The notes below the pieces were generated by a model. That model saw nothing but the letters and a program-made list of their open reading frames with translations. It made no database searches and was not told where the DNA came from. 64,000 bases of DNA, from assembly GCA_937894515.1 (NCBI GenBank), contig CALCRH010000333.1, positions 32,483 through 96,482 of the forward strand. The letters are read 5' to 3'. This document shows positions 16,759 to 25,305 of the stretch, piece after piece (position 1 is the stretch's first letter; every line of letters starts with the position of its first letter). The stretch comes from an uncultured Clostridia bacterium (GTDB taxonomy: Bacteria > Bacillota > Clostridia > Oscillospirales > Oscillospiraceae). The position numbers were made by a program, and so were the translations under genes.

Positions 16759-18296
16759 ACAAGGTGCTGAAAAAAGTCCTGCTCATCGCCGCCATCGCCA
16801 TTGGCTCTGTCGGCCTGGTCTGGGGCATTCTCACCATCGTGCGCTCCGCCAGCCGGGAGGCCGTCAATGTCTACGCGGTCAGCGATTTTATGACCACGGA
16901 CAGCTGGGGCAGCTCCTCCCAGAGTTCCGGCATGGTCACCACCGATAAACTGCAAAAGGTCTTTCTCTCCTCTACCCAAACCGTTAACAAAATCTATGTA
17001 ACAGAGGGGCAAAGCGTAAAAAAGGGCGACAAGCTGCTGTCTTACGATACCACTCTCTCTGCTCTGGATCTTCAGATGGCACAGATCCAGCTGGAGCGCA
17101 AGGAGCTGGCGCTGAATGACTTGAAATCTGAACTTTCCGCCCTGCGAAAAGCCAGAAGCAAATGGGCCCTGCAGCTGGAAAAATCCGTCCTGCAGTCCCA
17201 ACTGGAGAAGCTGCAGGCCCAGATCTCGGCTTCTCAGGGCAGCTCCGCCGATGATACCATTGCCGCCCTTTTGCAGGACGGTACCGAGGAACGGCCTTTT
17301 TATGTCAAAGGCGATATCATCGACCCTGCCAGGCTGCCGGCCAAAGATCCCGGTCAGGATTGCTATGTGGTGCTCTATACCATTGAGAACGGCATGTTCA
17401 TGACCACCCAGAACGTGGTGCTGAAAGCGGACGGAACCATCAGCTTCTTTGCCGTTACCGATCCCATTTCCGTCCCGTTAGAGGACGGCGATCCCCGCAC
17501 CCAGCTCCAGATTCTGCTTTTGCAGAAGGTTTTGGAAAAGCTCGATGAACAGCTGGCCTCGGCCTATAACCCGCTGGAATTGCTGCTGCAGCAAAAGGAG
17601 ATGCAGCAGCAGATCGGTGAAGCGGAAGTGGAACTGAAGCTGGCCACGCTGGAGCTTCAGCGCAAGCAAACGGAAATGGAAGACGGTACCGTTTACAGCA
17701 CGCTGGACGGTGTGGTGAAAGTCGTCCGGGATGAAACGGAGGCCTTTCAGAATTCCGAGGCCGTTGTGGAGATCTCCGGCGGCGGCGGATACTATGTCTC
17801 CGGCGTCATCAGCGAGCTGGATCTGGGAAATATCCATATCGGTGACACGGTGCAGATCAACTCCTGGATGACCGGCACCAGCTGTGAGGGCCAGATCGTC
17901 TCCGTGGAGGACTATCCCTCTGAACAGTACGGCTGGAGCGGCGGCAACGGCAATGTATCCTATTACCCCTTCCGGGCTTTTGTCAGCGAAGAGGTCAACC
18001 TGCAGGAAAACGACTACGTAGATATTACCTACCAGAGCAGCGGCAGCCGGGACAGCTGGTATTTGGAAAACATGTTTATCCGTACGGAAAGCGGCAAAAA
18101 CTATGTCTATGTTCGCGGTGAAAACGGTGCCTTGGAGCAGCGCTTTATCACCACGGGCAGCAGTCTCTGGGGCAGCTACACCGAAATTCGGGGCGGCCTG
18201 ACCCAGGACGACTATATCGCCTTCCCCTACGGTAAGGATGTGACGAGCGGTGCCAAGACCCGGGAAGCCACGCCCGATCAGCTTTACGGCTATTAA
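16755..18296 (+). CDS. Adaptor protein of HlyD/MacA family, second and larger copy
   Basis: 513 residues. N-terminal membrane anchor (about 8-30, VLLIAAIAIGSVGLVWGILTIV) instead of a lipobox. First lipoyl half with VNKIYVTEGQSVKKGDKLLSYD (about 78-100), a long coiled coil interrupted by an inserted domain of about 100 residues (170-270, containing DPARLPAKDPGQDCYVVLYT), second coil, second lipoyl half (STLDGVVKVVRDE) and beta-barrel. Two non-identical adaptors in one ABC operon is unusual. They may form a mixed ring or serve different substrates. Confidence 0.87.
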   Translation: MNKVLKKVLLIAAIAIGSVGLVWGILTIVRSASREAVNVYAVSDFMTTDSWGSSSQSSGMVTTDKLQKVFLSSTQTVNKIYVTEGQSVKKGDKLLSYDTTLSALDLQMAQIQLERKELALNDLKSELSALRKARSKWALQLEKSVLQSQLEKLQAQISASQGSSADDTIAALLQDGTEERPFYVKGDIIDPARLPAKDPGQDCYVVLYTIENGMFMTTQNVVLKADGTISFFAVTDPISVPLEDGDPRTQLQILLLQKVLEKLDEQLASAYNPLELLLQQKEMQQQIGEAEVELKLATLELQRKQTEMEDGTVYSTLDGVVKVVRDETEAFQNSEAVVEISGGGGYYVSGVISELDLGNIHIGDTVQINSWMTGTSCEGQIVSVEDYPSEQYGWSGGNGNVSYYPFRAFVSEEVNLQENDYVDITYQSSGSRDSWYLENMFIRTESGKNYVYVRGENGALEQRFITTGSSLWGSYTEIRGGLTQDDYIAFPYGKDVTSGAKTREATPDQLYGY

Positions 18297-18310
18297 GGAG
18301 GGCGCACCAT

Positions 18311-19558
18311 ATGTTTGAAAATGTATCTCTCGCCTTACAGGGCGTATGGAGCCACAAACTGCGCTCCTTCCTGACGATGCTGGGCATCATCATCGGCATT
18401 GCCGCCATCATCACCATCGTCTCCACCATCAAAGGTACCAACGAACAGATCAAGCAGAACCTGATCGGCCGCGGCAATAACGTGGTCACGGTAAAGCTGA
18501 TGCAGGACAATTACGAGGCTGATCTGAGCTGGTCTGCTCTGCCCCAGGGGGTTTCCCCTATCACCGAGGAAAAGCGGGCAGAGCTGGATACCCTGGACAA
18601 CGTAGAGGAAACCTCCCTGTATCATGCCCGGCAATGGACGGACGGCATCTACTACGGCAACACCGCATTCAGCGGCAACCTCTACGGCATCGACCGACAC
18701 TACCTCGGTGTCAACGATTACCATGTCAATTACGGCCGTGGCTTCGTGGAAAGTGATTTTGCCGCCCGCCGCAAGGTGGTGCTGGTGGACAGCAAGACCG
18801 CCCTCACCCTTTTCAACGGTGAAAACCCCATCGGTGCTACCGTGGAGATCCAGAGCGAACCGTTTACCGTGGTGGGTGTGGTCTCCCAAAGCGTGACCAA
18901 TGCGCCGGTCATCAATTCCGTGGACGATTATTGGATGTACGCCGACACCGGCAGCGGCACCATGCTGATCCCCGACACCTGCTGGGCCACGGTGTACCGC
19001 TATGATGAACCCCAGACGGTGGCAGTCAAGGCGGTCAGCACCGATGCCATGACCGCCGCCGGCAACAATGTGGCCAAGGCGTTGAACGAAAGCCAGATCC
19101 GCTCTGACACCTTTTCCTACCAGGCAGACGATCTGCTGCAGCAGGCCAGTAATCTCCAGAGCCTCAGCGAAAGCTCCAACCGCCAGCTCATCTGGATCGC
19201 CGCCATCTCCCTGATTGTGGGCGGCATCGGCGTGATGAATATTATGCTGGTATCCGTCACAGAGCGTACCCGGGAGATCGGTTTGAAAATCGCCATCGGT
19301 GCTCAGCAAAAGCGCATCCTCCGGCAGTTCCTCACCGAAGCCGCCGTGTTGACCTCTCTGGGCGGTGTGCTGGGTGTGGGCTGCGGCGTGGGTCTTGCCT
19401 ATATGCTTTCCCGTATTATGGGCACTCCCATGGCCATCAGCGGCAGCGCCTGCCTCATCGCGGTGGTCTTTTCCATGATCATCGGCATCGTCTTTGGTCT
19501 GGCGCCGGCTATGAAAGCCAGCAAGCTCAACCCCATTGATGCCCTGCGTTATCAATAA
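18311..19558 (+). CDS. MacB-type ABC permease (FtsX domain)
   Basis: 415 residues, AAGGAGG 9 bases upstream. One N-terminal helix (about 20-42, FLTMLGIIIGIAAIITIVSTI), large extracytoplasmic MacB-core domain (about 45-285), and three C-terminal helices with the FtsX signature GVMNIMLVSVTERTREIGLKIAIGA. The ATPase domain is on a separate chain, as in Gram-positive MacB-like systems for peptide or drug export. Ends the operon at a strong terminator. Confidence 0.95.
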   Translation: MFENVSLALQGVWSHKLRSFLTMLGIIIGIAAIITIVSTIKGTNEQIKQNLIGRGNNVVTVKLMQDNYEADLSWSALPQGVSPITEEKRAELDTLDNVEETSLYHARQWTDGIYYGNTAFSGNLYGIDRHYLGVNDYHVNYGRGFVESDFAARRKVVLVDSKTALTLFNGENPIGATVEIQSEPFTVVGVVSQSVTNAPVINSVDDYWMYADTGSGTMLIPDTCWATVYRYDEPQTVAVKAVSTDAMTAAGNNVAKALNESQIRSDTFSYQADDLLQQASNLQSLSESSNRQLIWIAAISLIVGGIGVMNIMLVSVTERTREIGLKIAIGAQQKRILRQFLTEAAVLTSLGGVLGVGCGVGLAYMLSRIMGTPMAISGSACLIAVVFSMIIGIVFGLAPAMKASKLNPIDALRYQ

Positions 19559-19561
19559 AAT

Positions 19562-19603
19562 CAACAACACCGGCTGTTCATCATACAGTCGGTGTTGTTG
19601 TTT
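19562..19603 (+). terminator. Terminator of the export operon
   Basis: CAACAACACCGGCTGT / ACAGTCGGTGTTGTTG stem with one mismatch, followed by TTT. Confidence 0.85.
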
Positions 19604-19628
19604 GGCAGAATTTTCCACCCCTGTCCAT

Positions 19629-19657
19629 TTGACAAGCAGGGGGCAATGTGGTAAACT
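19629..19657 (+). promoter_or_regulatory. Promoter of the 19690 gene
   Basis: TTGACA, 17-base spacer, TAAACT; start codon 32 bases further. Confidence 0.65.
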
Positions 19658-19689
19658 TGAGTATCTGTTTTGTTGAAAGGAGTATCATT

Positions 19690-19986
19690 ATGGCAGACGA
19701 GAAAAAGGCAGAAGGCCTTGTGTATAAAGATCACCCCCTGCGCCGCATTGACAACCTGATCTATTACGGCTCCATGGCGGATAAGTATATCGTTATGCTC
19801 CAGATTTTGGAGACAAAAAAGGAACAGGACATGGAGGTCGCCACCAAGGTCAGCGTCCAGCTGCAGCTCACCGATCCCGACCTGAAATCCCGTGACCGCG
19901 TGGTAAAAAAATCAGAAAAGGACAGCCTGTATGCCGCTATGGACGTGGGTTCCATCTGGCTGGAGCGCGCACTCTCCGGTAAATGA
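19690..19986 (+). CDS. Conserved small protein of unknown function
   Basis: 98 residues from ATG at 19690 with AAAGGAG 8 bases upstream. Hydrophilic, no signal peptide or membrane segment; contains YKDHPLRRIDNLIYYGSMADKYIVMLQIL and ends LYAAMDVGSIWLERALS. I do not recognise a named family with certainty. It is co-transcribed with the NlpC/P60 gene seven bases later. Confidence 0.75.
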   Translation: MADEKKAEGLVYKDHPLRRIDNLIYYGSMADKYIVMLQILETKKEQDMEVATKVSVQLQLTDPDLKSRDRVVKKSEKDSLYAAMDVGSIWLERALSGK

Positions 19987-19992
19987 TCTGTT

Positions 19993-21246
19993 ATGAAACG
20001 CAAACTTACACTTGCCGCAGCCGTCCTGATGCTCTCTCTGGTGATCTGCACGCTGCTGGTGTCCAAGCCTTCCTCTCCCGTTGCGGGACAGAGTGTCCTG
20101 AATACCGCCAGGGCCAGCGCCAAGATAGACCTGCCGAAAGCCGAAATAAAAAAGGCCACCGAAACTGTGATGTCCGTATCGGTCAAACAGGCTGAGGAAG
20201 CCAAACAGGCTGAGGAAGCCAAACAGGCTGAAGAAGCCAAGAAAGCTGAGGAAGCCAAGAAAGCTGAGGAAGCCAAACAGGCCGAAGAAGCCAGAAAAGC
20301 GGAAGAAGCCAAAAAGGCCGCAGCGGCCGCGGCTGCCGAAATGGTGTCGGCCGATGCCGCCCTTCCCCAGAGCAGCACCTCCATCAAGGCCCTGGGCATT
20401 GTCTCCGGCTCTGATGTTCGCCTACGCAGTGAGGCCAATGCCTCCGCCGGGATTCTTGCCACTGTGCATCAGGGTACCCCCGTTGCCGTCAAGGGCAGCA
20501 GCGGCGATTGGTACCGGATCGCTTATGACGGCAAAACTGGCTATATGTCTGCCGCTTACGTCACCGTTAACAGCAGCATCAGCGGCTTGACCGCCTACGG
20601 AAAGATCACCGCCTCAGACAGTCTGAATCTCCGCAGCAGCATCGGCGGCAGCGTGGTTGCCTCTGTTCCCGCCGGTTATTACGTGGACGTCACCGGCTTT
20701 GACGGTGGCTGGTATGCCGTAAGCTATGACGGCAAGAGCGGTTATGTCTCCGGTGACTATTTGGAATTGGTATCTGTTCCGGGCAACAATCCCGCTCCGG
20801 CTGCCCCGGCAGCCACGGAATCCCAGAATACCACCTCCTGGCTGGATATTTTCAGCGTTGGCAGCAAACGCGACACGGGTGCCGAAATTGCCGCCAAAGC
20901 TCTGGAGTACAAGGGCTATTCCTATGTCTACGGCGGAGCCAGTCCCAGTACCGGTTTTGACTGCTCCGGTTTCACCATGTATATTTACAGTCTGTTTGAT
21001 TATTCTCTGCCCCATGGTTCCACCGGTCAGTATGGCTATGGCACAGCCGTCAGTCAAAGCGACCTGAAGCCCGGTGATCTGGTCTTCTTCACCAGCAGTG
21101 AAGCTCCCATTGGTCACGTGGGCATCTATATCGGCAACCGGGAATTTGTCCATGCCTCCACCTATAATGTGGGCGTTATTGTCTCCTCTCTGGACGACAG
21201 CAATTATCCCAGCCGCTACGTAGGTGCCAGACATATTGACCTGTAA
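19993..21246 (+). CDS. Secreted NlpC/P60 peptidoglycan hydrolase with two SH3b domains and a KAEEA-repeat linker
   Basis: 417 residues. Signal peptide (about 1-30, LAAAVLMLSLVICTLLV), an Ala/Glu/Lys linker of seven hexapeptides (about 65-106), two bacterial SH3 domains (about 132-195 and 200-262, each with SDxxxLRS and GYMSAAYV/GYVSGDYL), and a C-terminal NlpC/P60 domain with catalytic Cys in GFDCSGFTMY and His in GHVGIYIG. Such enzymes cut D-Glu-diamino-acid bonds in stem peptides. The linker should be a stiff charged helix crossing the wall. Confidence 0.95.
   Translation: MKRKLTLAAAVLMLSLVICTLLVSKPSSPVAGQSVLNTARASAKIDLPKAEIKKATETVMSVSVKQAEEAKQAEEAKQAEEAKKAEEAKKAEEAKQAEEARKAEEAKKAAAAAAAEMVSADAALPQSSTSIKALGIVSGSDVRLRSEANASAGILATVHQGTPVAVKGSSGDWYRIAYDGKTGYMSAAYVTVNSSISGLTAYGKITASDSLNLRSSIGGSVVASVPAGYYVDVTGFDGGWYAVSYDGKSGYVSGDYLELVSVPGNNPAPAAPAATESQNTTSWLDIFSVGSKRDTGAEIAAKALEYKGYSYVYGGASPSTGFDCSGFTMYIYSLFDYSLPHGSTGQYGYGTAVSQSDLKPGDLVFFTSSEAPIGHVGIYIGNREFVHASTYNVGVIVSSLDDSNYPSRYVGARHIDL
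20185..20310 (+). repeat. Seven tandem 18-base units coding [KR][QK]AEEA
   Basis: In-frame 18-base repeat: KQAEEA three times, KKAEEA twice, KQAEEA and RKAEEA. The first units are nearly identical at DNA level, so the array can change length by slippage. Confidence 0.9.
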
Positions 21247-21252
21247 TCCCAT

Positions 21253-21288
21253 AAAAAACTTCGGAGCGAACGCTCCGAAGTTTTTTTG
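21253..21288 (+). terminator. Terminator of the NlpC/P60 gene
   Basis: ACTTCGGAGCG / CGCTCCGAAGT perfect stem with AA loop, A-run before and T-run after; can also serve the convergent lgt. Confidence 0.93.
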
Positions 21289-21333
21289 TATATTCCGCAT
21301 TCTTCCGCAAATGTAGGGGTTCCGGAGTTTCTC

Positions 21334-21362
21334 GTAGGGGCCGATGCCCACATCGGCCCGCA
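21334..21362 (+). repeat. REP-like palindrome between NlpC/P60 gene and lgt
   Basis: GTAGGGGCCGATGCCCACA...CGGCCC unit at the convergent junction; closely related to the copy at 6984. Confidence 0.8.
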
Positions 21363-21367
21363 AAAGC

Positions 21368-22336
21368 TTACTCTGCTGTTTCCTCCGGTTTTTCGCCGCT
21401 TTCGTCCTGTTCGACAGTCATTTCCTCCTCTGCCTTCGCCGCCACCTGGTTTACATAAAGCTCATCCGGCGAATGGGGATGTATCTTAATATTGTACAGC
21501 AGCATAAACGCTCCCACGAAGATCATCATCAGACTCAGAGCCTGACTGACCCGGACACGCTCACCGAACAGCGTCCATTGAAACAGATACAGGCTGTCTG
21601 TCCGCAGCCCCTCGATCCAGAAGCGGCCGATACCGTACCACATAAAATAGAACCAGGTGTTCTCGCCGTCAAACCGCCGGCCCTTTGACACCACGAAAAG
21701 GATCAGCAGCAGTCCCACCACATTCCACAGGCTCTCATAGAGGAAGGTGGGATGTACGCATACCGGCTTGCCCAGCACGGTATAGAGCTGCATACGCCAC
21801 GGCAGCATGGTCTCACCGCCAAAGGCCTCCCGGTTCATAAAGTTGCCCCAGCGTCCCACTGTCTGTCCGATCAGAAGACCGATCACGCACAGGTCCAGCA
21901 TAGCAAAGAACTTAAAGCCCTTCCGATGGCTGAGGATCACCGCCACGATCACCACCGCGATCACCGTGCCGTAAATGGCAAGGCCGCCGTCCCAGATGGC
22001 GATGATGCCGTGGTTGCGACCCCAGTTCAAGCTGCCGTCTGCGTTGCGGAACTGATCCAGATAGAAGATCACATAATACACACGGGCACCGATCACGCCG
22101 CAGGGAATGCCCCACAGCAGACCGTCCATGAGATTATCCTCCGTGATACCGTATTTCTCTTTTTGCCGCATACAGACGATATAGGCCAGTACGACGCCCA
22201 GCGCGATCAGGATGCCGTACCAGTATACTCCGCCGCCGATATCCAGCGCCTTGGAGCTGGCGGTAAACTGCCAGTCTCCGAACAGTCCCGGAAAACTGAT
22301 GGGGCTGTCATGCATGATCATGGAAGGAGTTACCAT
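21368..22336 (-). CDS. lgt: Prolipoprotein diacylglyceryl transferase
   Basis: 322 residues from ATG at 22336 with AAGG 9 bases upstream; a TTG at 22345 is a weaker choice. Seven membrane segments and the Lgt signature GRWGNFMNREAFGG (about residue 165), with essential Arg in it. It adds diacylglycerol to the lipobox cysteine of lipoproteins such as those at 5429, 14843 and 33348. It follows the M16 peptidase pair, five bases after their stop. The C-terminus carries an acidic tail of about 25 residues. Confidence 0.95.
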   Translation of the reverse strand: MVTPSMIMHDSPISFPGLFGDWQFTASSKALDIGGGVYWYGILIALGVVLAYIVCMRQKEKYGITEDNLMDGLLWGIPCGVIGARVYYVIFYLDQFRNADGSLNWGRNHGIIAIWDGGLAIYGTVIAVVIVAVILSHRKGFKFFAMLDLCVIGLLIGQTVGRWGNFMNREAFGGETMLPWRMQLYTVLGKPVCVHPTFLYESLWNVVGLLLILFVVSKGRRFDGENTWFYFMWYGIGRFWIEGLRTDSLYLFQWTLFGERVRVSQALSLMMIFVGAFMLLYNIKIHPHSPDELYVNQVAAKAEEEMTVEQDESGEKPEETAE

Positions 22337-22341
22337 AGTTT

Positions 22342-23613
22342 TCAACCTTCTTTCGGGTCAATAATAGAAATTGCCAGTCGTTCCCGCCTGAAATTCTCCC
22401 GCAGGAAGTCCAGAATATCCTGCTGGGTGATCGCGTCATAGATCTCCGGGAAACGATAGGGGTCAAAGTGATGGAAGCAGCCCTCCACCGCCTCCACGGC
22501 GATGGACTCAAAGCTGTTCAGACTCTTGAGGGTATCGCCGAAGTTGGCGTTGCGGATCCGCAGATAATAGGCGCCGTCCAGTCCCTCTTTTGTCAATCGC
22601 TCCACCTCGTCCAGTATCGCATCTACCACGGCGTGGGGATCCTTGCTCTCGCCGCCCAGATACACGTAGGCCGCACCGGGCAGAATGTCATAGGAGCTGC
22701 CGAAGCTTCCGTTGATCAGACCCCGGGCATACAGCCGGGCATACAGCGGACTGCTCTCACCCAACAACAGATCGCAGGCCAGATCGCCCAGAATACTCTC
22801 CCGGTAGTAGGCCTCGCCATCTGCAGGCGGCGGGCACTTGAAGCCGGCCAGGAAGTTGGTCATAGCCACCTCCATCCGGCACCGGTATTCCGGCTGTGCC
22901 GCCGTCAGTGCTTCCTCCTCGCCATAGTCCCGGGGAATGATCTCGCCGCTCTCCTTGGGCAAAATCTCCTCTGCCAGCTGCAAAACCGCATCGGCGTCCA
23001 CGTCACCCACGATGATCAGGCACATATTGCCCGGGGTGTAAAACGCCTTGTGGCAGTCGTACAGGGTCTGGGCGGTAATGTGGCTGATGCTCTCCACACT
23101 GCCGGCAATGGGGGTGCGAACGGGACTGTGGTGGTACAGACATTGCATCAGGTTTTTATAGACCTGCCACTCCGGGTTATCCTCGATCATGCCGATCTCC
23201 TGGGCAATGATTCCCTGCTCCTTCTGCACGCTCTCATCGGTGAAATAGGGCACAGACACAAAGGACAGCAGAATTCTCAGGTTCTCCATAAACTTGTCCG
23301 TGGAGTCAAAGTAGTAACAGGTGATGGCGTTGGAGGTAAAGGCGTTTGGCTCAGCGCCGTTCATGGCCAGCTCCTGTAAAGCATTTCCCTCGGCGGTATC
23401 GAACATCTTGTGCTCCAGATAGTGGGCAATGCCCGCCGGGGTATCCAGCCACTCCCCATGAAGCTGAAAGCGCATATCCATGCCGCCGTAGCGAGTGCCG
23501 AACATGGCATATTTCCGGCGAAAACCGGGCTTTTTCACGATCATTACCGGCAATCCGTTGGGGAGGGTCTCATAACGCACCTCTTCGCCGATGCGTCTAT
23601 ATTGGGTGATCAT
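22342..23613 (-). CDS. yfmH: M16-family zinc metallopeptidase, YfmH type
   Basis: 423 residues from ATG at 23613 (AGGAGG 7 bases upstream, ATGA overlap with the previous gene). Inverted zinc motif HxxEH is intact: H64-Y-L-E67-H68 in GIAHYLEHKMF. It is half the length of pitrilysin, so it must pair with a second half, here the inactive partner just upstream. The YmfF/YmfH pair in Bacillus is linked to EF-P 5-aminopentanol modification or peptide processing. Confidence 0.88.
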   Translation of the reverse strand: MITQYRRIGEEVRYETLPNGLPVMIVKKPGFRRKYAMFGTRYGGMDMRFQLHGEWLDTPAGIAHYLEHKMFDTAEGNALQELAMNGAEPNAFTSNAITCYYFDSTDKFMENLRILLSFVSVPYFTDESVQKEQGIIAQEIGMIEDNPEWQVYKNLMQCLYHHSPVRTPIAGSVESISHITAQTLYDCHKAFYTPGNMCLIIVGDVDADAVLQLAEEILPKESGEIIPRDYGEEEALTAAQPEYRCRMEVAMTNFLAGFKCPPPADGEAYYRESILGDLACDLLLGESSPLYARLYARGLINGSFGSSYDILPGAAYVYLGGESKDPHAVVDAILDEVERLTKEGLDGAYYLRIRNANFGDTLKSLNSFESIAVEAVEGCFHHFDPYRFPEIYDAITQQDILDFLRENFRRERLAISIIDPKEG

Positions 23614-24878
23614 ACGCTCTCCTCCTTCCCCTTCAGGAAATACACGGTGTCCAATTTGGCGCTCTTTGCCGCCGCCATGATCCTCTCCGGTGTAACTGCG
23701 GCAAGTGCCTGCCACAGTTCTTCCGGTGTATCCGGGGCATCGATGGCGATCTGTCCCAGATAGTAGTTCTCCAAAGCCCCCTGGGAGTCAGGCAGCGCTT
23801 CCAAAGAGGTTCGCATACTGGCCAGAGCGCCGGACAGTTCCCAGTCCTCCCACCTGCCCTGCTGTACCTGCTCCAGCTGGTGTAAAATCTCGCTTACCGC
23901 CTTGTCGTAATCCTTGACCTCAATACCGGAGGAAACGGTCATGATCCCCTTGGATCGGGCATAGGACGAGCTGGCGTAATAGCAAAGGGACATTTTTTCC
24001 CGTACGTTCATAAAAAGCTTGGCGTTGCTTGTCCCGCCGAAAAGCAGATTGGCCAGGATCATAGCCGGCACGTCATTGGTCTCACACCGCCAGCCCATGG
24101 CCAGTTTTCCCTGCTGTACGTCCATTTCCTCGGTAATATATCGCGGCTCCGTGGGGGCAGCAATTCTGCTGATCGGCGGCAGATCCTCCACATGTCCTCT
24201 GCCCAAAGCGGCAAAGGCGGTAAGCAGCGCATTTTCCACGCGGCTCGCCTCGGCACTGCCGCAGTAGAACATCTCCACCCGGGAAGTGGTCAGCAGATTC
24301 TGATAGTAGCGGTACAGCTTCTGGTTGTCGATTTTTGCCACGCTGTCCTCATCACCCAGCCGCAGGATGCCGTAGGGCTCACCGGCACACATCTCCTGCA
24401 TCAGGCGGATATCTGCCCAGTCCCGCTTGTCATTTTTCAAGCCGCGGATGGCATCGATCAGGTTTTGCTTTTCACTCTCCACATATTCCGCCAGAAACCG
24501 GCCGTTCCGGGTCACCGGGTCTAAAAACAGCTCCCCCAGCAGTTCCGCCACACCCTCCAGCAGTTTTTCGCCGCCCGGCGCATAGGCATCATCAATGCAG
24601 TTGGCCACAAAGCCTACGCATTGCCGTTCCCCTTTTTTCCGCACGGTGTAGTCGATGTTGGCGCCGTACAGCGTATCCATGGCGGCGCTGAGACTTTCCA
24701 TATCGGGGCAGCGCATGGTACCTCGCCGCAGTACCGCCGGCAGCAGCGCGTTATAGGCCGCAGTCTCACGGGAAAGCGGGGTTACAAAATGAGCGCTTAA
24801 CAGGCATGTCTTGAATTTTTGAGCAGGCAGATACGTCAGAAAGACGTTCTGCATGATTTCTTTTCGATTTTCGTACAT
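23610..24878 (-). CDS. yfmF: M16-family inactive partner, YfmF type
   Basis: 422 residues from ATG at 24878 with AGGAGG 5 bases upstream. M16 fold throughout (LLPAVLRRGTMRCPDM, LYGANIDYTVRKKG, MGWRCETNDVPAMILANLLFGG), but the HxxEH zinc motif is absent at the expected place, as in YmfF. It probably forms the substrate-binding half of a heterodimer with the next gene. First gene of the yfmF-yfmH-lgt operon. Confidence 0.86.
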   Translation of the reverse strand: MYENRKEIMQNVFLTYLPAQKFKTCLLSAHFVTPLSRETAAYNALLPAVLRRGTMRCPDMESLSAAMDTLYGANIDYTVRKKGERQCVGFVANCIDDAYAPGGEKLLEGVAELLGELFLDPVTRNGRFLAEYVESEKQNLIDAIRGLKNDKRDWADIRLMQEMCAGEPYGILRLGDEDSVAKIDNQKLYRYYQNLLTTSRVEMFYCGSAEASRVENALLTAFAALGRGHVEDLPPISRIAAPTEPRYITEEMDVQQGKLAMGWRCETNDVPAMILANLLFGGTSNAKLFMNVREKMSLCYYASSSYARSKGIMTVSSGIEVKDYDKAVSEILHQLEQVQQGRWEDWELSGALASMRTSLEALPDSQGALENYYLGQIAIDAPDTPEELWQALAAVTPERIMAAAKSAKLDTVYFLKGKEESV

Positions 24879-24914
24879 AGCAGCCTCCTGTATATACATA
24901 TCTATACATGGTAT

Positions 24915-24942
24915 AGTATATACCACTTTCCTCCGCTTGAAA
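24915..24942 (-). promoter_or_regulatory. Promoter of yfmF-yfmH-lgt
   Basis: Minus strand TTTCAA, 16-base spacer, TATACT, about 37 bases before the start codon. Confidence 0.5.
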
Positions 24943-24992
24943 AGGGGGTATGTAAGATTTGGAAAAGAAGTTCCTCTCCTGAAAATCCACTG

Positions 24993-25021
24993 TTGACGGA
25001 AAAGTTTTTTTGTGCTATGAT
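24993..25021 (+). promoter_or_regulatory. Promoter of tRNA-Thr
   Basis: TTGACG, 17-base spacer, TATGAT, 18 bases before the tRNA. Confidence 0.65.
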
Positions 25022-25039
25022 ACTACCCGGTTTGAAAGT

Positions 25040-25115
25040 GCTTGTGTGGCTCAGTTGGTAGAGCAGTTCACTCGTAATGAACAGGCCGCCGGTTCGAGTC
25101 CGGCCACAAGCTCCA
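25040..25115 (+). tRNA. tRNA-Thr (anticodon CGU)
   Basis: Full cloverleaf: acceptor GCTTGTG / CACAAGC, D-arm with GGTAGAGC, anticodon stem GTTCA / TGAAC around CTCGTAA (anticodon CGT, reads ACG), T-arm with GGTTCGAGTCC, discriminator T and encoded CCA. Confidence 0.96.
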
Positions 25116-25259
25116 AAGAAAAAGACATCCCATTGGGGTGTCATTTTCTTTTATCTGACTATGCCGGACTCGAAAGGCGGCTCTTGGCAACGTGCCGGTG
25201 GCACGTTGCAACCGCCGTGGCTTTTCCGCAGAAAAGCGAGTCCGGCCACAAGCTCCAAA
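25095..25259 (+). repeat. Duplicated 3' end of tRNA-Thr (23-base direct repeat)
   Basis: CGAGTCCGGCCACAAGCTCC plus AAA at 25095-25117 recurs exactly at 25237-25259, 142 bases later. Between them lie a terminator and a nested inverted repeat: CCGGACTCG (25169-25177) pairs with CGAGTCCGG, GGCGG with CCGCC, and GCAACGTGCC with GGCACGTTGC. Confidence 0.9.
25124..25150 (+). terminator. Terminator of tRNA-Thr
   Basis: GACATCCC / GGGGTGTC with ATT loop, then ATTTTCTTTT. Confidence 0.8.
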
Positions 25260-25263
25260 CAAT

Positions 25264-25305
25264 AGATGCCATCCCGTTGGGATGGCATCTTTCGTTTTTA
25301 TTCCA
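25264..25305 (+). terminator. Second terminator after the duplicated tRNA end
   Basis: AGATGCCATCCC / GGGATGGCATCT with GTT loop, then TTCGTTTTTA, overlapping the end of the convergent thrC-like gene. It is similar in form and spacing to the first terminator. Confidence 0.75.

Noticed and set aside
20185..20310. CRISPR-like regular repeat
   Set aside because: 18-base units are contiguous, in frame and code for a hexapeptide; no spacers. No CRISPR array is present in the window.
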